Source: Adiantum capillus-veneris (Eukaryota; Streptophyta; Polypodiopsida; Polypodiales; Pteridaceae). Taken from it: a DNA stretch of 64,000 nt. Under the pieces are notes generated by a model that searched no databases, had not been told where the DNA came from, and saw only the letters and a list, made by a program, of their open reading frames with translations. Positions 1 to 11,599 of this stretch are shown piece by piece (position 1 is the stretch's first letter; the number at the start of each line of letters is the position of its first letter). Location of the stretch: assembly GCA_014529385.2 (NCBI GenBank), contig CM043947.1, forward strand, positions 127,534,891 to 127,598,890, in the 5' to 3' direction. The translations under genes and the position numbers were made by a program.

Positions 1-322
1 ATAAATACACACCTTCCGAGTGGAATTGTTGATAAAATTCACAAAATAGCGAGCTCCCCCAAAAACTTGGTAGGCATAGGACCGCACATGTTGCTATGGA
101 CAAGCTTTATTGGTTGCAAACGTTTCCTATTCAATGACGATGAGGTGGTTCTAGTTTATTTACCATAAATGTAGTGCTCACACATAGAAAAGTTGGAATA
201 GCTTAATATAGGCAAGTAACCAAAATGAGATAGTGTTTTCATTCCCTTTTGGCTCATATGGCCTAGCTAGCTATGCCACAACTCAATAGACGACAGCTCG
301 GCTATGGATAGATAATCCTCTT

Positions 323-706
323 TTACACACGAAACAAACATAGAGTAAAGCGTTCCATGTTTTCACCCTTGAGAATCACAATATTTCCCTTGCGAATTGA
401 CCATGATACATTTCCAAAGATGGTTGTGTAACCCAAGTTATCAAGATGACCAACAATTATGAAACTTTTCACTAACTTGGGAACATGTCTGACATTCTTG
501 ATTATGAGTTTCATGCCATTTTGCATGACTAGCTTGATGTCTCCAACACCGTGTACCTCAAGCTCATTTACATCAGCGAGCTTGAATTTTCCATGAGTAT
601 GTGCGTACATAGAGAACCATTCTCTATGAAGTGTCACGTGGAGACTGGCTCCAGAATCTATGACCCAATTTTTGATAAAGGCTAACATCTTGTGTAATAA
701 GAACAT
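323..706 (-). pseudogene. copia retropepsin domain
   Basis: A 127-codon open stretch carries the copia protease signature WVIDSGASLHVT, with Asp-Ser-Gly as the catalytic triad core, followed by the conserved run ending in VRHVPKL. In the family this aspartic protease releases gag, integrase and reverse transcriptase from the polyprotein. The frame closes before the gag-pre-integrase region, and the downstream integrase is in another frame with stops, so the polyprotein cannot be made from this copy. Confidence 0.85.
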
Positions 707-864
707 ATGGACTAATATCTATTGTAAAGATGAGAACATCTGAGGATTTATGGACCTCAAGCACATCTACAATCATAGGAGGCTCTATCACATTGAGCTC
801 CTCAATCTTAGCTTTTCTCTTACTATCATTGTCAGACTTTTTGTTATCTTGATACTTTTTCTTC

Positions 865-1423
865 TCTCTCTACCATGTGCGACAATCTTTCTTCAAGTGT
901 CCTTTCATATGGTAATGGTAGCACTCGACATTGTGTAAAGAACCTCTCGATTAACTTTGATAATTATGGTGATCCTTACTTTTGGCACGGTTATGAGTGC
1001 GACCTCACTGACCTTTGCTGCTAGCAACATATGCATCACCTTGCGTTGTAGGCTCCATTGATTTCCTACATATCTCTTCAGTGAGTAAACTAGAAACTAC
1101 CGCACCGTAGGCCACTTGCCCTAAGGTGCAAAGTTGGTAATTGCCCTCATATGCGACAATATTTCTTCAAGCGTCCTTTCTTATGGAAATGGTAGCACTC
1201 GACATTGCACAAAGAACCTCTAGATTAACTTTGAGAATTCTCGTGATCCTTACTTTTGGCACGGTTATTTATGAGTGTGACCTCGCTGACCTCTGCTACT
1301 AGCAACATATGCGTCACCTTGTGTTGTATGCTCCATTGACTTCCTACGTATCTCTTTAGTGAGTAAACTGGAAACTACCACATCGTAGGCCAACTTGCCC
1401 TCAGGTGCAAAGTTGGTAATTGC
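865..1423 (-). repeat. 279-bp tandem duplication of the copia gag 3' end and zinc knuckle
   Basis: Two adjacent copies, about 865-1143 and 1144-1423, are related over their whole length and both end at GCAAAGTTGGTAATTGC (1128-1144 and 1407-1423). Each contains a degenerate knuckle on the minus strand: CYHYHMKGHLKKDC near 880-922 and CYHFHKKGRLKKYC near 1150-1195. The second Cys is Tyr in the first and Phe/His context in the other, so neither is a complete CX2CX4HX4C ligand set. The duplication lies between gag and protease. Confidence 0.75.
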
Positions 1424-2207
1424 TATGCAAAATATGTCCCATCAAGGGGGTAGAGAGCATAGTAAAAAGATGGACCGTACTTTGTTGTCAAATTCCAGTC
1501 CATGTGATTCCAATTGATTGAAAAGTATATTAAATACATTCAAGTACTCAGAAACTACTTCACCTTTTTTCATTTAAAGCTTGAAAAGCTTCTTCATCAA
1601 GTACACTTTGTTACTTTCACTTTTGCTCTCATAAGTATTGCACATCTTATCCCACAAGGATTTAGTGGTAGCTTCATTGACCATGGTAAAGTACACAGAG
1701 TCCGCTAAGTGTAAGAAAATAGTGGACCTACCTTTTTCATCTAGCATTTTCCACTAATCAGCACCAATTGAAGAAGTTCGGTTTGACAGATCACCCTAAA
1801 GCTAGATGAAAAGTCATTATACGAAGATTGGGGATTGGAGTCTGACTCTACAAAAGTTGAAACCTTGCGAACACTATTGTCTTACTTAGGCGAGAATGAA
1901 GAGAAATCAATGGTCTATAAAACAACAAGACTAGAAAGGCCAAGGTAGACTTTGGATGTGGCTAATCAACAATCCATTATGTTGACACCAATTTAGTGCA
2001 CAATCACTTTGGGTGAGCTACTAAAATTGAGGCCACATCTATGGGGAGACATAAAAACCACCATGGGAAGGATGGGATTAAAAGGATCATCTCAAATGAA
2101 TCTGGAAAAATTGCAAAACAAGGAGATACAAATTAGATTTGTCAAGTTGGTACCTATGAATAAGGTCAGGGACTTGTGAAGGAAATGAGAAAAACACAAC
2201 CCTTCCA

Positions 2208-2603
2208 GTGCAATACAATGATGTAATGACTATGGCTATTTTAGACAATGGAGCAGGCATAGCCATAACAACCAAAGCTATCTGGGAAGCTGGGGGAAAC
2301 CCAGCAATTAGGCAAACAAGAATGAAATTACAATTGCTAGATGGACACATAGAGAAACCAATGGGCCTACTAGAGAATGTGACAACCACCTCCTGTGGGA
2401 TTGACTACCAACACACTTTTGCCATTGTAGACTTTGGGAAGAAAATCAATTATGAAATCATATTGGAAAGACTGTTCATGAGACAGATACAATTAATCCA
2501 AGATTGGGGCAATGATTATTTCTACCTAAAACAAGTAGGGGCAGTCACTCAAGTGAACTTGAAAGACCATTCTTACAAGGAGGTCCCGAGGACACCGATA
2601 TAG
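2208..2603 (+). pseudogene. Ty3/gypsy retropepsin-like domain
   Basis: A 131-codon frame holds AILDNGAGIAITTKAIWE near residues 11-28, which aligns with the active-site strand of retropepsins, where the usual motif is D-S/T-G. Here it reads D-N-G, so catalytic competence is doubtful. The second half, FAIVDFGKKINYEIILERLF, corresponds to the usual LGRPF/LGMPF end of the domain. It is the first domain of the pol at 2090-8560 and is followed by about 500 bp of charged linker coding. Confidence 0.7.
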
Positions 2604-3124
2604 GAATTGAAATCTGAAACTTGTGCAAAAATTGAACTGTCATTATGGGTATATAAAAACACTCCAATTTGGATGTGAGGGGCTTCTCAATTGGGTAGTT
2701 TACAAAAGGAAGACTACGTTTGGGACAAAGATGTAATTGATGGAGATTACATACCAGGACCATTCCCTGAACATTTGTTGAACCCTTTGAATGGAATGAG
2801 TCTTGGCCACCGTGGATGTATGTGTTAATGAATCTACACCTACACACTTTTGTGACAAAGAGGGCTATGATATAGTCCCAATCCAAATGCTATTTATTGA
2901 GATGATTGAGGAGCAACAAGTCTTCTTTGATCACTATTATGATGCTACGAATGAGTGGGAAGAAGAACTGATTACAACAAAGGGACCGGATTCTGAAAAA
3001 GAGAAGTAATGACCAAGCTTCTACTTAGAGGAGGGAAAGAACGACTTTTTCCAAACCAACATTGAAGACGCCAACAAAGATACCGAAAAAAACAAGACCA
3101 TGATTTAAAAAAGAAAACTACAAA

Positions 3125-3934
3125 ATGGTCATTGAAAACCAAAACTCAATTCTTGATGAAAGTGAACGAAGCAGACTCCATAAAAGACAAGATAACTGGA
3201 AGGTATCTAAACATAGAGCATGCAAAGATACAAAAGAAACGAAACCAAGGTCGATTAAGCCAGATGAAATCAAAGGGAAAGAACCTCTGATGACAGAGAT
3301 GGAGCAAAAAGTAAAATACAAAGAGCTGAAACGAACTTTGAAAGAAGTATGGACCATGGAAATGGAATCGAATAGTGACAAATCGAGAAACATCAGTGTT
3401 CCAACTCGTTATAAGAAATACACTTTACAAGATCGCAGGATTATTGTAGAGCAACCCTTGCGACAATCAATAGAACTGGGAAAGTCCTATGAAGGGCCGA
3501 AGAACACCAAACAAATTGACCTTGTAGAGCCTAGAGAAGAGCCAAAACCAACATACATAGCCAAGGATCTGTTGCAAGAAGAAGAGGAGATTCTCATAAG
3601 GACGCTAAAAGAATACATGGATGTTTTTGCATGCTCTTATAAAGATCTCAAAGGGGTGGATCCTGCCATATGCCAACACACTATCCCTATGAGAGATGAT
3701 GTTGAGCCAAGCAAACAGCAACCATACACCTATAATGAGACCTTTGCCAAAAAAATCAAGGAAGTGATAGAGAAACTCAAGGAGGCTGAGTTATGAAATA
3801 GAACACACTGATTGGGTATCACCAATTGTAGTTGTGTCAAAAAAGAATGGAAAACTTAGAGTGTGCGTAAATCTCAAAAAGGTAAACTCCACCACCATAC
3901 GAGATAACTATCCTCTTCCCATCACCTTTCACGT
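3125..3934 (+). pseudogene. Ty3/gypsy linker and reverse transcriptase fingers (5' piece)
   Basis: The Lys/Glu-rich frame 3125-3796 ends with the segment that precedes reverse transcriptase in Ty3/gypsy elements (EYMDVFACSYKDLKGVDP, then HTIPMRDDVEPSKQ). After a frame change the fingers follow at 3834 onward (SKKNGKLRVCVNLKKVN, RDNYPLPIT). In intact relatives LRVCVDYRDLN is expected, so Asp is lost. The frame is cut at 3934 by an inserted LTR, and the homologous sequence resumes at 5678. Confidence 0.8.
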
Positions 3935-5673
3935 TGGAGAGGGGGAATGGAGAACACACCCGACACACAAACAACTGCCCATATATAGCTCAGGGTATTC
4001 ACAACACCCCTGTCCTCTCGAAAACACCTTCAAAATAAGCAACTCACACTAGCAGGGCCTCGCCTGCACTTCGCCCAACGCACAAACACTCTGCACAATC
4101 CTCGGAAAGCAATCACCGCGATCTTGTCCGCTTCCAGCTCTTCCACAACTCGACACCTCTCTCTCTCTTTCCCTTTCACACACACAGGGGGCCCGGGGGG
4201 CGCACACGCTCACACACACCGGCACCACACACCCTGGAGACGAGCAAAGAAGAAAGGGGGGAAGGGAGAAAGACGACGCCAAAAATCGGCAATCATAGCT
4301 TCTCCTTCAAAACAAAAACACCTGTACAAAATCATATGGCCTGCTCTTGGTCGCAACAAGGCCATCACCTGCTTCACACAGAGGGGCACAAGTCTCCCTC
4401 GCCACTTGACTACGTCGGCACACACATCGACGAAAAAATTTAACTCTAGCTTCGCTTCGACAACATCTTTTTCTCTTGGCAACTCTCACTAGCTGCCTCC
4501 TCTGCCAGGCCCTCGCCCTTATGAGTCGCTTCGCAGCGATCCTTCTCCCTTGGGGGTGTGCTTCGATCACACTGCGCACGAAATGCCTCCTTCTTCCCCC
4601 AAAATCCAAGCCCCAAACGTTTTTGCTCGAAAACGCTGCCTCCTTCTTTCTTTCCTTTTTTCCTTCTTTTTCTTACTTTCTAAAAAGATCATTTTTTGAG
4701 CAATAGCGCCGGGCGCTATTGCTCTTCTTAGCTTCCTCTCAAGCTTTTTTCTTTTGCTTAACTATTGAGGGCCTTCTTTTTCTCTTCCAACTCCAGCCAT
4801 CTTTCCTTTTTTATTTACAACCAAGAAAAAGTTTGGCACATGCTCCTCCGCACTGTCGGTGCTCCCTGCTCACAACCCAACCCCGGGTTGCCATACAAAT
4901 TTTCCGGCTATGCTGCATGGGAGATCTATTTGCCGGCCCCAAAATCCTCCCTCTTCCCTACCGTTCCGTACCATGGCGTCCGAAAACACGTCCGAGGATA
5001 GGGAAAACCATGCGCACCTCTTTTCGCCATGCTTGTCTATCAATTTTAATTGGGCCTATCTTGATGTCCATGACTCAGATCGGTGATCCACAGATTTCGG
5101 CTAACTCCGCACATCGCATGCAATCTTCGAGAACCCTGGCGAGCTCAAAAATATCTTTCTCAGCACACCTATCGACGTGGCCCGATGAGCACGTACCCGA
5201 CCCCCGACAAATATTCCATAGGCCATAACTTGCCCGTCTGGGCTCCGAACGGCATACCAAAAAGACCGGCATGCTCCACAACTCGAGCACTACATGTGTA
5301 TCATTTCACATCCGCCTTGACCAACCACCTGTGCCCGCCCAATCTGGCGAGGATCTGCAAACACATCCCACTTCAACTTGCCATATCTCGCATATCCGGG
5401 CTCCGTTTGACGAGCCATTTGGACCTGCTTCTAGAGCACATCAAGCATCACATTTCGGCACACAAAACCATCACTTCGGACACATGAGGCCACCGTCCAA
5501 TTTAGCGCGCTTGGCAGCATACCCTTGGCTAAAAAATCCATCATGTGCATACATTTCGATCCACCTAACCACAGTGGCACTTCACAGCTGTATTATCACC
5601 TGGGCCCGCATCTGCTCAACCACATAGCCCCGCTTGTGCCCATTTCTATCGTCGACAGCATTTGGCTGCACCA
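3935..5673. mobile_element. Solo LTR (1739 bp) inserted in the gypsy reverse transcriptase
   Basis: The inserted block begins TGGAGAGGGG and ends GGCTGCACCA, giving TGG...CCA termini, and it is flanked by an exact ACGT on both sides (3931-3934 and 5674-5677). Removing it brings the two halves of the reverse transcriptase motif together. It holds no transposon coding region. A TATA-like CCATATATAGC lies near 3978-3988 and the middle is C/T-rich, as in LTRs. I infer a solo LTR left by unequal recombination. The family is unknown because no coding region remains. A 4-bp target duplication is at the low end for LTR elements; a fifth base (C/A) mismatches. Confidence 0.75.
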
Positions 5674-5677
5674 ACGT

Positions 5678-6740
5678 GCTAGAATGAATAGCTGGCAAGG
5701 AAGCTTATAGCTTTTTGGATGGCTTCTCTAGGTACAACCAATTGACTATCGATCCCAAGGACCAATATAAAATGGCCTTCACCACGGAGTGGGGAATTTT
5801 TTCTTATCGAGTAATGCCTTTTGGATTGACCAATGCACCAACCACATTCCAGAAGCTAATGAGCCATGCCTTTAAGGAGTATCTACGAATTTTTTTGAAA
5901 GTATACATGAATGATCGGATGATCTTTGTGTGCACTCCACAAAACGAGAAAGTGATTTTGAATAGTTACAACGTGTCTTTGAGAAATGCCGTCTATATAA
6001 AATTTGCTTAAATTCTAAAAAATATGTTTTTATGGTTAGACAAGGCAAATTTTTTGGACATATCGTGTCAAAAAATCGTATAGCCACATACGAGGAAAAG
6101 GTGGCAGTGATCACAGAAATGGCTAGGCCAACAAAAATCAAAGAAGTGCAGACATTTATGGGGCATTGCGGTTACTACCGTAGATTTATCTACATGTATG
6201 CGGTAATTGCTCGGCCCTTTCTATATAGCATTATCACTCGCTTTGAATGGACTGATGAATGTGACGAATCCTTCTAAAATCTTAAGCAAGCTTTGAGCTC
6301 AGCACCAATACTGAAAGCTCTAGACTAGAACAAAGTGTTTCATGTACATGTTGATGCTTCAAGCTATGCCATTGGCTGTATTCTAGCCCAGCCATGAGAA
6401 GGAACAATGGATTTTCCTATCTTCTATGCTAGTAGACAATCAAACCTGGTGAAAAAGAACAAGACAACCACGGAAACAGAAGGTCTTGGTATGGTGTATT
6501 CAGTCAAGAAATTCTGACACTATTTGTTAGCTAACAAGTTCGTCTTTTTCATAGACCATCAAACCTTACTCTAGTTGGTGAATAAGCCATGCAATACCGG
6601 TAGGATAGTAAGGTGGTTTATCATCCTACTTGAATTTAACTTCACAGTCGTGGTAAAAAAAGGCACTACTCACTAGTGGGTAGATCACCTGTCAAGACTC
6701 ACCACAGGGAAGCACCTAAAGGGGTATATGATGACTTACC
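5678..6740 (+). pseudogene. Ty3/gypsy reverse transcriptase palm and RNase H (3' piece)
   Basis: Reading resumes with VLE-stop-IAGKEAYSFLDGF, then KMAFTTEWGIFSYRVMPFGL and TNAPTTFQKLMSHAF. The catalytic YMDD box is YMND here (VYMNDRM), so an essential Asp is missing. The thumb/connection has TFMGHCGYYRRF near 6155-6190. RNase H follows with VHVDASSYAIGCILAQP (about 6348-6398) and tails off near 6740 at WVDHLSRL. At least six stops interrupt the frame. Confidence 0.85.
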
Positions 6741-6859
6741 TGATGATATCTATTCTCTGTGGAAATGATTCCAAGATGGTCAAAAGATCTTGTGTCTTTA
6801 ATGACTATAGCACAAGTGGATTCTCAAACACTAATTCTTATTACACCATGTTTGATTGA

Positions 6860-8560
6860 GAAATCAGCCCTATCAATTGTTTATTGGAAGATTGTATCAC
6901 AAAAACAAGGATGGAATCCTGCACTTGTGCATTAATCCTGAGGAGCAAGAAGCCTATTTGAGTCAAGCTCATACCACAATCATAGGTCTATATTTTGCAC
7001 GAGATCAAACCCACAAAGATTAACCTAGTTGGGTGTTTACTGGGCTACCATGAAGAGAGATGTTCATCATTACATGAATGATTGCTCTCAATGTAAAGAA
7101 AAAGCCGCCATACCCCATGCCACATTATTCCACATTTCAGTCACACCCCAGTGGAATAGATATTTGATTGAGTATCTGACTAATGGAACGTTCTCAGAAG
7201 ACACGAGTAAAAGATGCAAAAGAGAAATAGAAACTGAGGCAGCCAACTATACAATGATTGGAAACCAGCTCTATTGTCAAGGGAAAGATCAACAGCTCAG
7301 ATTGTGCGCCAATGAAGAGGAGTATCTTCCTATTTTGGAACAAGCCCACGCAGGTCTAACAGGGGTCACTTCTCTCATGAAACCACAGCCAAAGCCATAT
7401 TGATGGCAGGCATTTGGTGGCCAACTTTATTTGCCGGTGCGAAAGAATTTGTTCGACAATGCGATGCATGTCAACGAGCAAAGATGCCAAGAAGAATGGA
7501 TAACATGCCACTGCGACCTATGATGGGAACATGTGCATTTGCTAAATGGGGTATAGACTTCGTAGATCCAATACAACCACCAACTTACAAAACTCAGACA
7601 CAATATATTATTGTGGCAACATATTACTTAACCAAGTGGATAGAGGCACAAGCCACTAGGAAGAACAACACTCGAACCACTGCTGCATTCCTATACGAAT
7701 GCATCTTTACTAGATAGAGACTTCCTATTGGGCTTGTGAGTGATTGCAGATCGCATTTCCTCAATGAGGTGATATAATATCTACTAGATGAGTTCATGGT
7801 AATCCATAACAAATCAGTACCCTACCACCCTCAAGTAAATGGTCAAGCAAAACATACAAACAAAATTATGAGCTCTGTACTAACCAAAATTTTTAGTTCA
7901 GACAGAACGGACTGGGAAATGCATCTTCACTCTGCCTTGTGGGCTTATTGAGTTTCCTTCAAAACGGCTTTGAACATGACTCCTTTAAATTTGGTCCATG
8001 GCTTGGATGCAATATCGCCAATGAAATTCTTATTATCCACACTCAGAGTTGCAACTGAGTTGGAATGGATAGGGTATGAGTTGTCAGAACGACTCGGGGA
8101 CTTAGAACACCTAGATGAACAATGTTTAGCAGCCATTGTCCACATATACGCACAAAAACAAAAAACAATTCTTTGACTTGCATTTGCTGACTAAAGTTTT
8201 TAAACCAGGGGATTTATTCTTAGTCTACTTGTTGAAACAAAATACCCAAGTTCAATAAAAAAGGACATGGTCCTTTTGTCATTAAAGATGTTTCACCAAG
8301 TGGGGCTGTCAAGTTAGCCACTGTAGATGGAGAAATCATGGAAAATTGGATAAGTGGATGTCACTTTGCAAATACAACCTTACCTTGACTAATGAATTTC
8401 TACAGAGAATGCATGCATCCAAGGAAAGGAAGCTTAAAGAACAATAGGTTATTGAGGAGGCTCAAGAGGAAGCTCGCGTTCGAGTTCTAAAACAAAAAGT
8501 TCCAAGACAACCTGTTCTCCAAGATGTACCACTCAGTAATATTCATATTCAACCTTAGCA
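6860..8560 (+). pseudogene. Ty3/gypsy integrase with two H2C2-like modules
   Basis: A first zinc-finger-like module ends in CSQCKEK (about 7080-7103). A linker of roughly 110 codons follows, then a second complete module with GHFSHETTAK and CDACQRAK (about 7365-7490). The DDE core follows: KWGIDFVDP (first Asp region, about 7545), LVSDCRSHFLNE (second Asp, about 7735) and YHPQVNGQAKHTN (the catalytic Glu position reads Lys). The C-terminal part is recognisable to about 8400. Stops occur at several sites. In the first module the second His position reads Tyr. Confidence 0.85.
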
Positions 8561-8606
8561 GAGGATGAGGTCGAGACCGATGGATGGTCTTGATATGTGA
8601 ATCAAT

Positions 8607-8961
8607 GTGAATCTAAACGAGGATTACAAAGTCAAAGCTTTAGCAGATATAGGATCCCAAGTCTATGCGGTCAACTATTCCACTTATCGCAAAGCAACTA
8701 CTCAACCACTTGAGTATTGTCGCCACTATCAAGGGCTGCAACAAGAGTGTCACTCCAACTTTAGGGAAGATCAACTTGAATATTATGGTTCATGGATTCA
8801 TTTTCCCTCATATTTTCGTATGTATAGCGGATGAACACATGAATGAGGACCTAATATTAGGTGTTCCGTGGATGAGAACCTACAAAGCAATTCAAAATTG
8901 GGATGGCAAAATTTTGGAACTCACACTCAAAGGAGGAAAACTAAAAATACCATTTTCATAA
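8607..8961 (+). pseudogene. Second retropepsin-like fragment, frameshifted
   Basis: The first half in one frame reads VKALADIGSQVYAVNYSTY, resembling the retropepsin active-site strand with D-I-G for D-S-G. The second half, one frame over, ends DLILGVPWMRTYKAIQNWDG, the conserved C-terminal end of gypsy retropepsins. It lies immediately 3' of the integrase at 6860-8560 and is not similar to the retropepsin at 2208-2603. It is therefore probably the start of a different element rather than a duplicate. It is too short to classify. Confidence 0.6.
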
Positions 8962-8986
8962 AGTAAAGAGGAATGGAAAGAAGCTC

Positions 8987-9655
8987 TTGATGATTTCCAA
9001 TCAAATAAGCATGAGTCATCAGCCACATAATCAAAACTACAGATCCAATAAAGACTTCTCCTACTCAACTAATGCAAGGAACCAAGCAAGTTTGGATACC
9101 CAAAAGTGTGCTTATCAATCGACCCCACCAAATGTGGGTGCCCAAAAGATTGTTATACACCTCCAACAACCCTAAGGGAAAACCATCGTATCCACCTTTT
9201 CAACAGAAACCGCCACTACTAAAGATGAAATAGATATGGCAACCAAAGAATAAATGTACATCTCAAAGTAGAAGAACAATTGCCCAAAGCAGAAAAGTCA
9301 ACTATGGGTACCAAAGACCCCATTGCAACTCAAGCCAACCTCCATCAGGTACAAGTGGATACCTAAAGTGAAACCACCCACCATGATTGAAACCACCAGT
9401 TCCAGTCATCACACAGCAGACAATGTATATTGCACCATAAAAGAACGCACTCAATTGCTACAGGACTTACTCTTCAAGAGAGTTCCATCACAACATACCT
9501 CACCATCAAAAACCCTTGAGTACAATACTCAAGACCCACCTCCTGCACATCATAGAGTGTTTAAATGCATTGACATCAATAGCATTATAAGGCCAATCAG
9601 GGTCATGCATAGAGAAGACTTTATAACCTACGCACTGCACAACAAAATACTCTAA
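8987..9655 (+). pseudogene. Unrecognised decayed coding region with repeated W-x-P-K motifs
   Basis: No domain is recognised. Summed over two frames, five short Trp-x-Pro-Lys motifs occur: VWIPK near 9085, MWVPK near 9130, WQPK near 9232, WVPK near 9303 and WIPK near 9352. The frame 9323-9655 is Thr/Ser/Lys-rich. WVPK motifs occur in linkers of some retrotransposon polyproteins, so a retrotransposon origin is likely given the retropepsin just upstream. The function is unknown. Confidence 0.35.
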
Positions 9656-11590
9656 TGTCCATGGAGGATCGAAGCAAGGAGGGGGAGAGGCAATCTAAAA
9701 ATGGATATGAATCTGGAAGAGATAAGGGCAATGTTTCGAAGTAATTGTGTGAATGTACGATCTTTCTTGAATAAATTAGCCGATTGCGCTAATAACAAGA
9801 TGATTCAGAGATACAATAGGATAACCCATCGGTGTGTATATACTAAACATATTTGCCAAAAGCCATAAAATGTGCGGTTTTTACTCATATTGCGTGTTTT
9901 CTAGCCAAAATCATTGCGAAATGGAGCAATCCATAAAAATATGGCCAAATAATAAAATAAGAAGTGCTATATTATTTTTTAAGTATAGGATGGAATATTT
10001 TGAGCAATCTGGTTAATTTTCCTTTACTTTTTGCTAATAAATTCTAATAAAAGCCAAATAAATATAATAATAATAAGCAAGAATGTCAAAATTGGATATC
10101 AACTTCAAACACCAAATCACAAAGCTCAATGGAAAAGCTAGAAATTTTTTGGGGCAATTCTGATAAAAAAACCCGACAGCCACTTCGACTCACTAATCAT
10201 CTGGAATACATTGCGACAAAAAGGTCCATGGATGTCAGTTTTCAGAGATTTTTGATCTAGGAGTACACTGTAAGGCCTATTAAGCTCATTGGGTAGAAAT
10301 TGGATGGGGGGTGTCGGAAAAGTTCAGGTATGTATAGTCCCTTAGGCCATTTTCCCACTCATTTACATTCTAGCCTTTAGAGAGAGAGCTCCGGGTTGTG
10401 GATTTTTGCGACCTTCCGCACTCTCCTGCGCGCTATTTTTCGGCTCTTACTCACTCCATCCATGAGGGATAAGTTCCTAACTATGTCTAGAAGCATTTTG
10501 AATATCACATTGTCAACCACACGAGCTATAGGAGGCACAACAACACAGGCCGATCTGCGAACTTTTGAGCTTGGAACCACTAACACCGGCCACATTAGAC
10601 ATACCATATTACACCAAAAGTGCATTGGAGGTCCAGTCATCAATGAACAACAAAAGGACCATATCTTTACTGTAAAGCGACATTTTGCACCACAATGCAA
10701 AATATTTATCCGTTTGACCTCAAACTCAAAGGGGGTGCTCTATGCCTTACTTGGAGATTCACCAACCTTTAGTGAGCATACAGCTAGTGATTAATGACCA
10801 ACCTAATCGAGCACAACAACAAGTGCAAGAAACACAGCCAAGGGCTTTAGTCTTCATAATTAACCTAGCAGAAGCTATATGGGGCAAGATTAGGGCCTAA
10901 ATTGCAATAATTTGTAAAAATTATCTTAGGTGCGCCAAAGATAATATGCTAGGATGGAAGCATATTTTGCACACGTTTTCACATTTGCATGATTCCCCTA
11001 CCCCTCACAAAGCCCACATCACACAGGTACACTCCTTTCATGCATAATTATTTTCACATGCACTCTACTGCACCAAATAGACTCAAGTGCCCAAAATTGA
11101 CATTTGACCTGTCAAATCAAAACCCATTTTTATAAACCATCAAGAATCAACCTCCACCACCAATCAAGGTGCCAGAAGCACAAAATGAACCCAAATCAAT
11201 CATTCTTATATTAGGCGTGCCTAAGATAGAAATTCTAAAGGGGGGACCTGACTTGCAATTTGAGGACACAAATGTGTCTACAATGATCAAATAAAACACC
11301 TTGACAAGTTTCATCAAGTTTGGCATAATATAACTCTATCAATCACTAAAAGCTCAAAAAGCGGTAATGCGGCCACAACTTTGTGCACAACTCTTACCAC
11401 AAGTGTCCAAAAGCTATTAAACTTTTTGCATATCACCAACAATCCATACACTTCCTATGCATTCTCTCTGACAACAATTTGCATGCACCTACACCCATCT
11501 GTATCTTAGGCGTGCCTAAGATGAATTTTGCCAAGATTGTGCTTTTTAGAGCTTATTTTTGCCTTACTGGTTTTCTACTTGATTGGAACT
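9656..11590. other. Non-coding AT-rich stretch, possible LTR remains, with spaced palindromes
   Basis: I see no convincing protein-coding region. A 132-codon open frame at 10396-10794 has no recognisable motif and does not continue the surrounding frames. The stretch near 10370-10440 (AGAGAGAGAGCTCCGGG, then a C/T-rich run) resembles an LTR or leader. Three copies of a palindromic 20-mer family lie at about 10923, 11208 and 11503. Confidence 0.4.
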
Positions 11591-11599
11591 TGCTAGACT

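Larger units (their letters stand above)
1..1985 (-). mobile_element. Ty1/copia retrotransposon, 5' part (gag, protease, start of integrase), decayed
   Basis: Read on the minus strand from high to low coordinates, the order is a UBN2-type gag (about 1720-1430, with LWDKMCNTYESKS and LFNQLES), a CCHC-like knuckle, retropepsin (706-323) and the start of the integrase core (about 115-1, with LVHSNMCGPMPTK). This order, protease then integrase before reverse transcriptase, is diagnostic of copia. Stops and frameshifts break every domain. The rest of integrase and the reverse transcriptase lie beyond the left edge. A TGGTGTCAAC stretch on the minus strand near 1965-1990 may mark the primer binding site but is not a clean match to an initiator tRNA-Met 3' end. 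No 5' LTR could be delimited. Confidence 0.85.
2090..8560 (+). mobile_element. Ty3/gypsy retrotransposon pol region, decayed and interrupted
   Basis: The order on the plus strand is retropepsin (2208-2603), linker and fingers of reverse transcriptase (3125-3930), palm (5678-6010), RNase H (about 6280-6740) and integrase (about 6860-8560). Integrase last is diagnostic of Ty3/gypsy. The copy contains many TGA and TAG stops and several frameshifts. A solo LTR of another element splits the reverse transcriptase. I could not delimit its own LTRs: the left end abuts the minus-strand copia near 1990, and the 3' end fades after 8560. Confidence 0.85.

Noticed and set aside
4124-5627. Several overlapping open frames inside the solo LTR
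   Set aside because: They overlap on both strands, have no domain, and lie in a block defined as an LTR by its termini and target duplication.
3931-5677. An intron in the gypsy reverse transcriptase instead of an insertion
   Set aside because: The block lacks GT...AG ends at the break, is flanked by a direct ACGT duplication and has TG...CA termini.
10396-10794. 132-codon open frame as a gene
   Set aside because: No recognisable motif, no continuation, and an equally long frame on the opposite strand.
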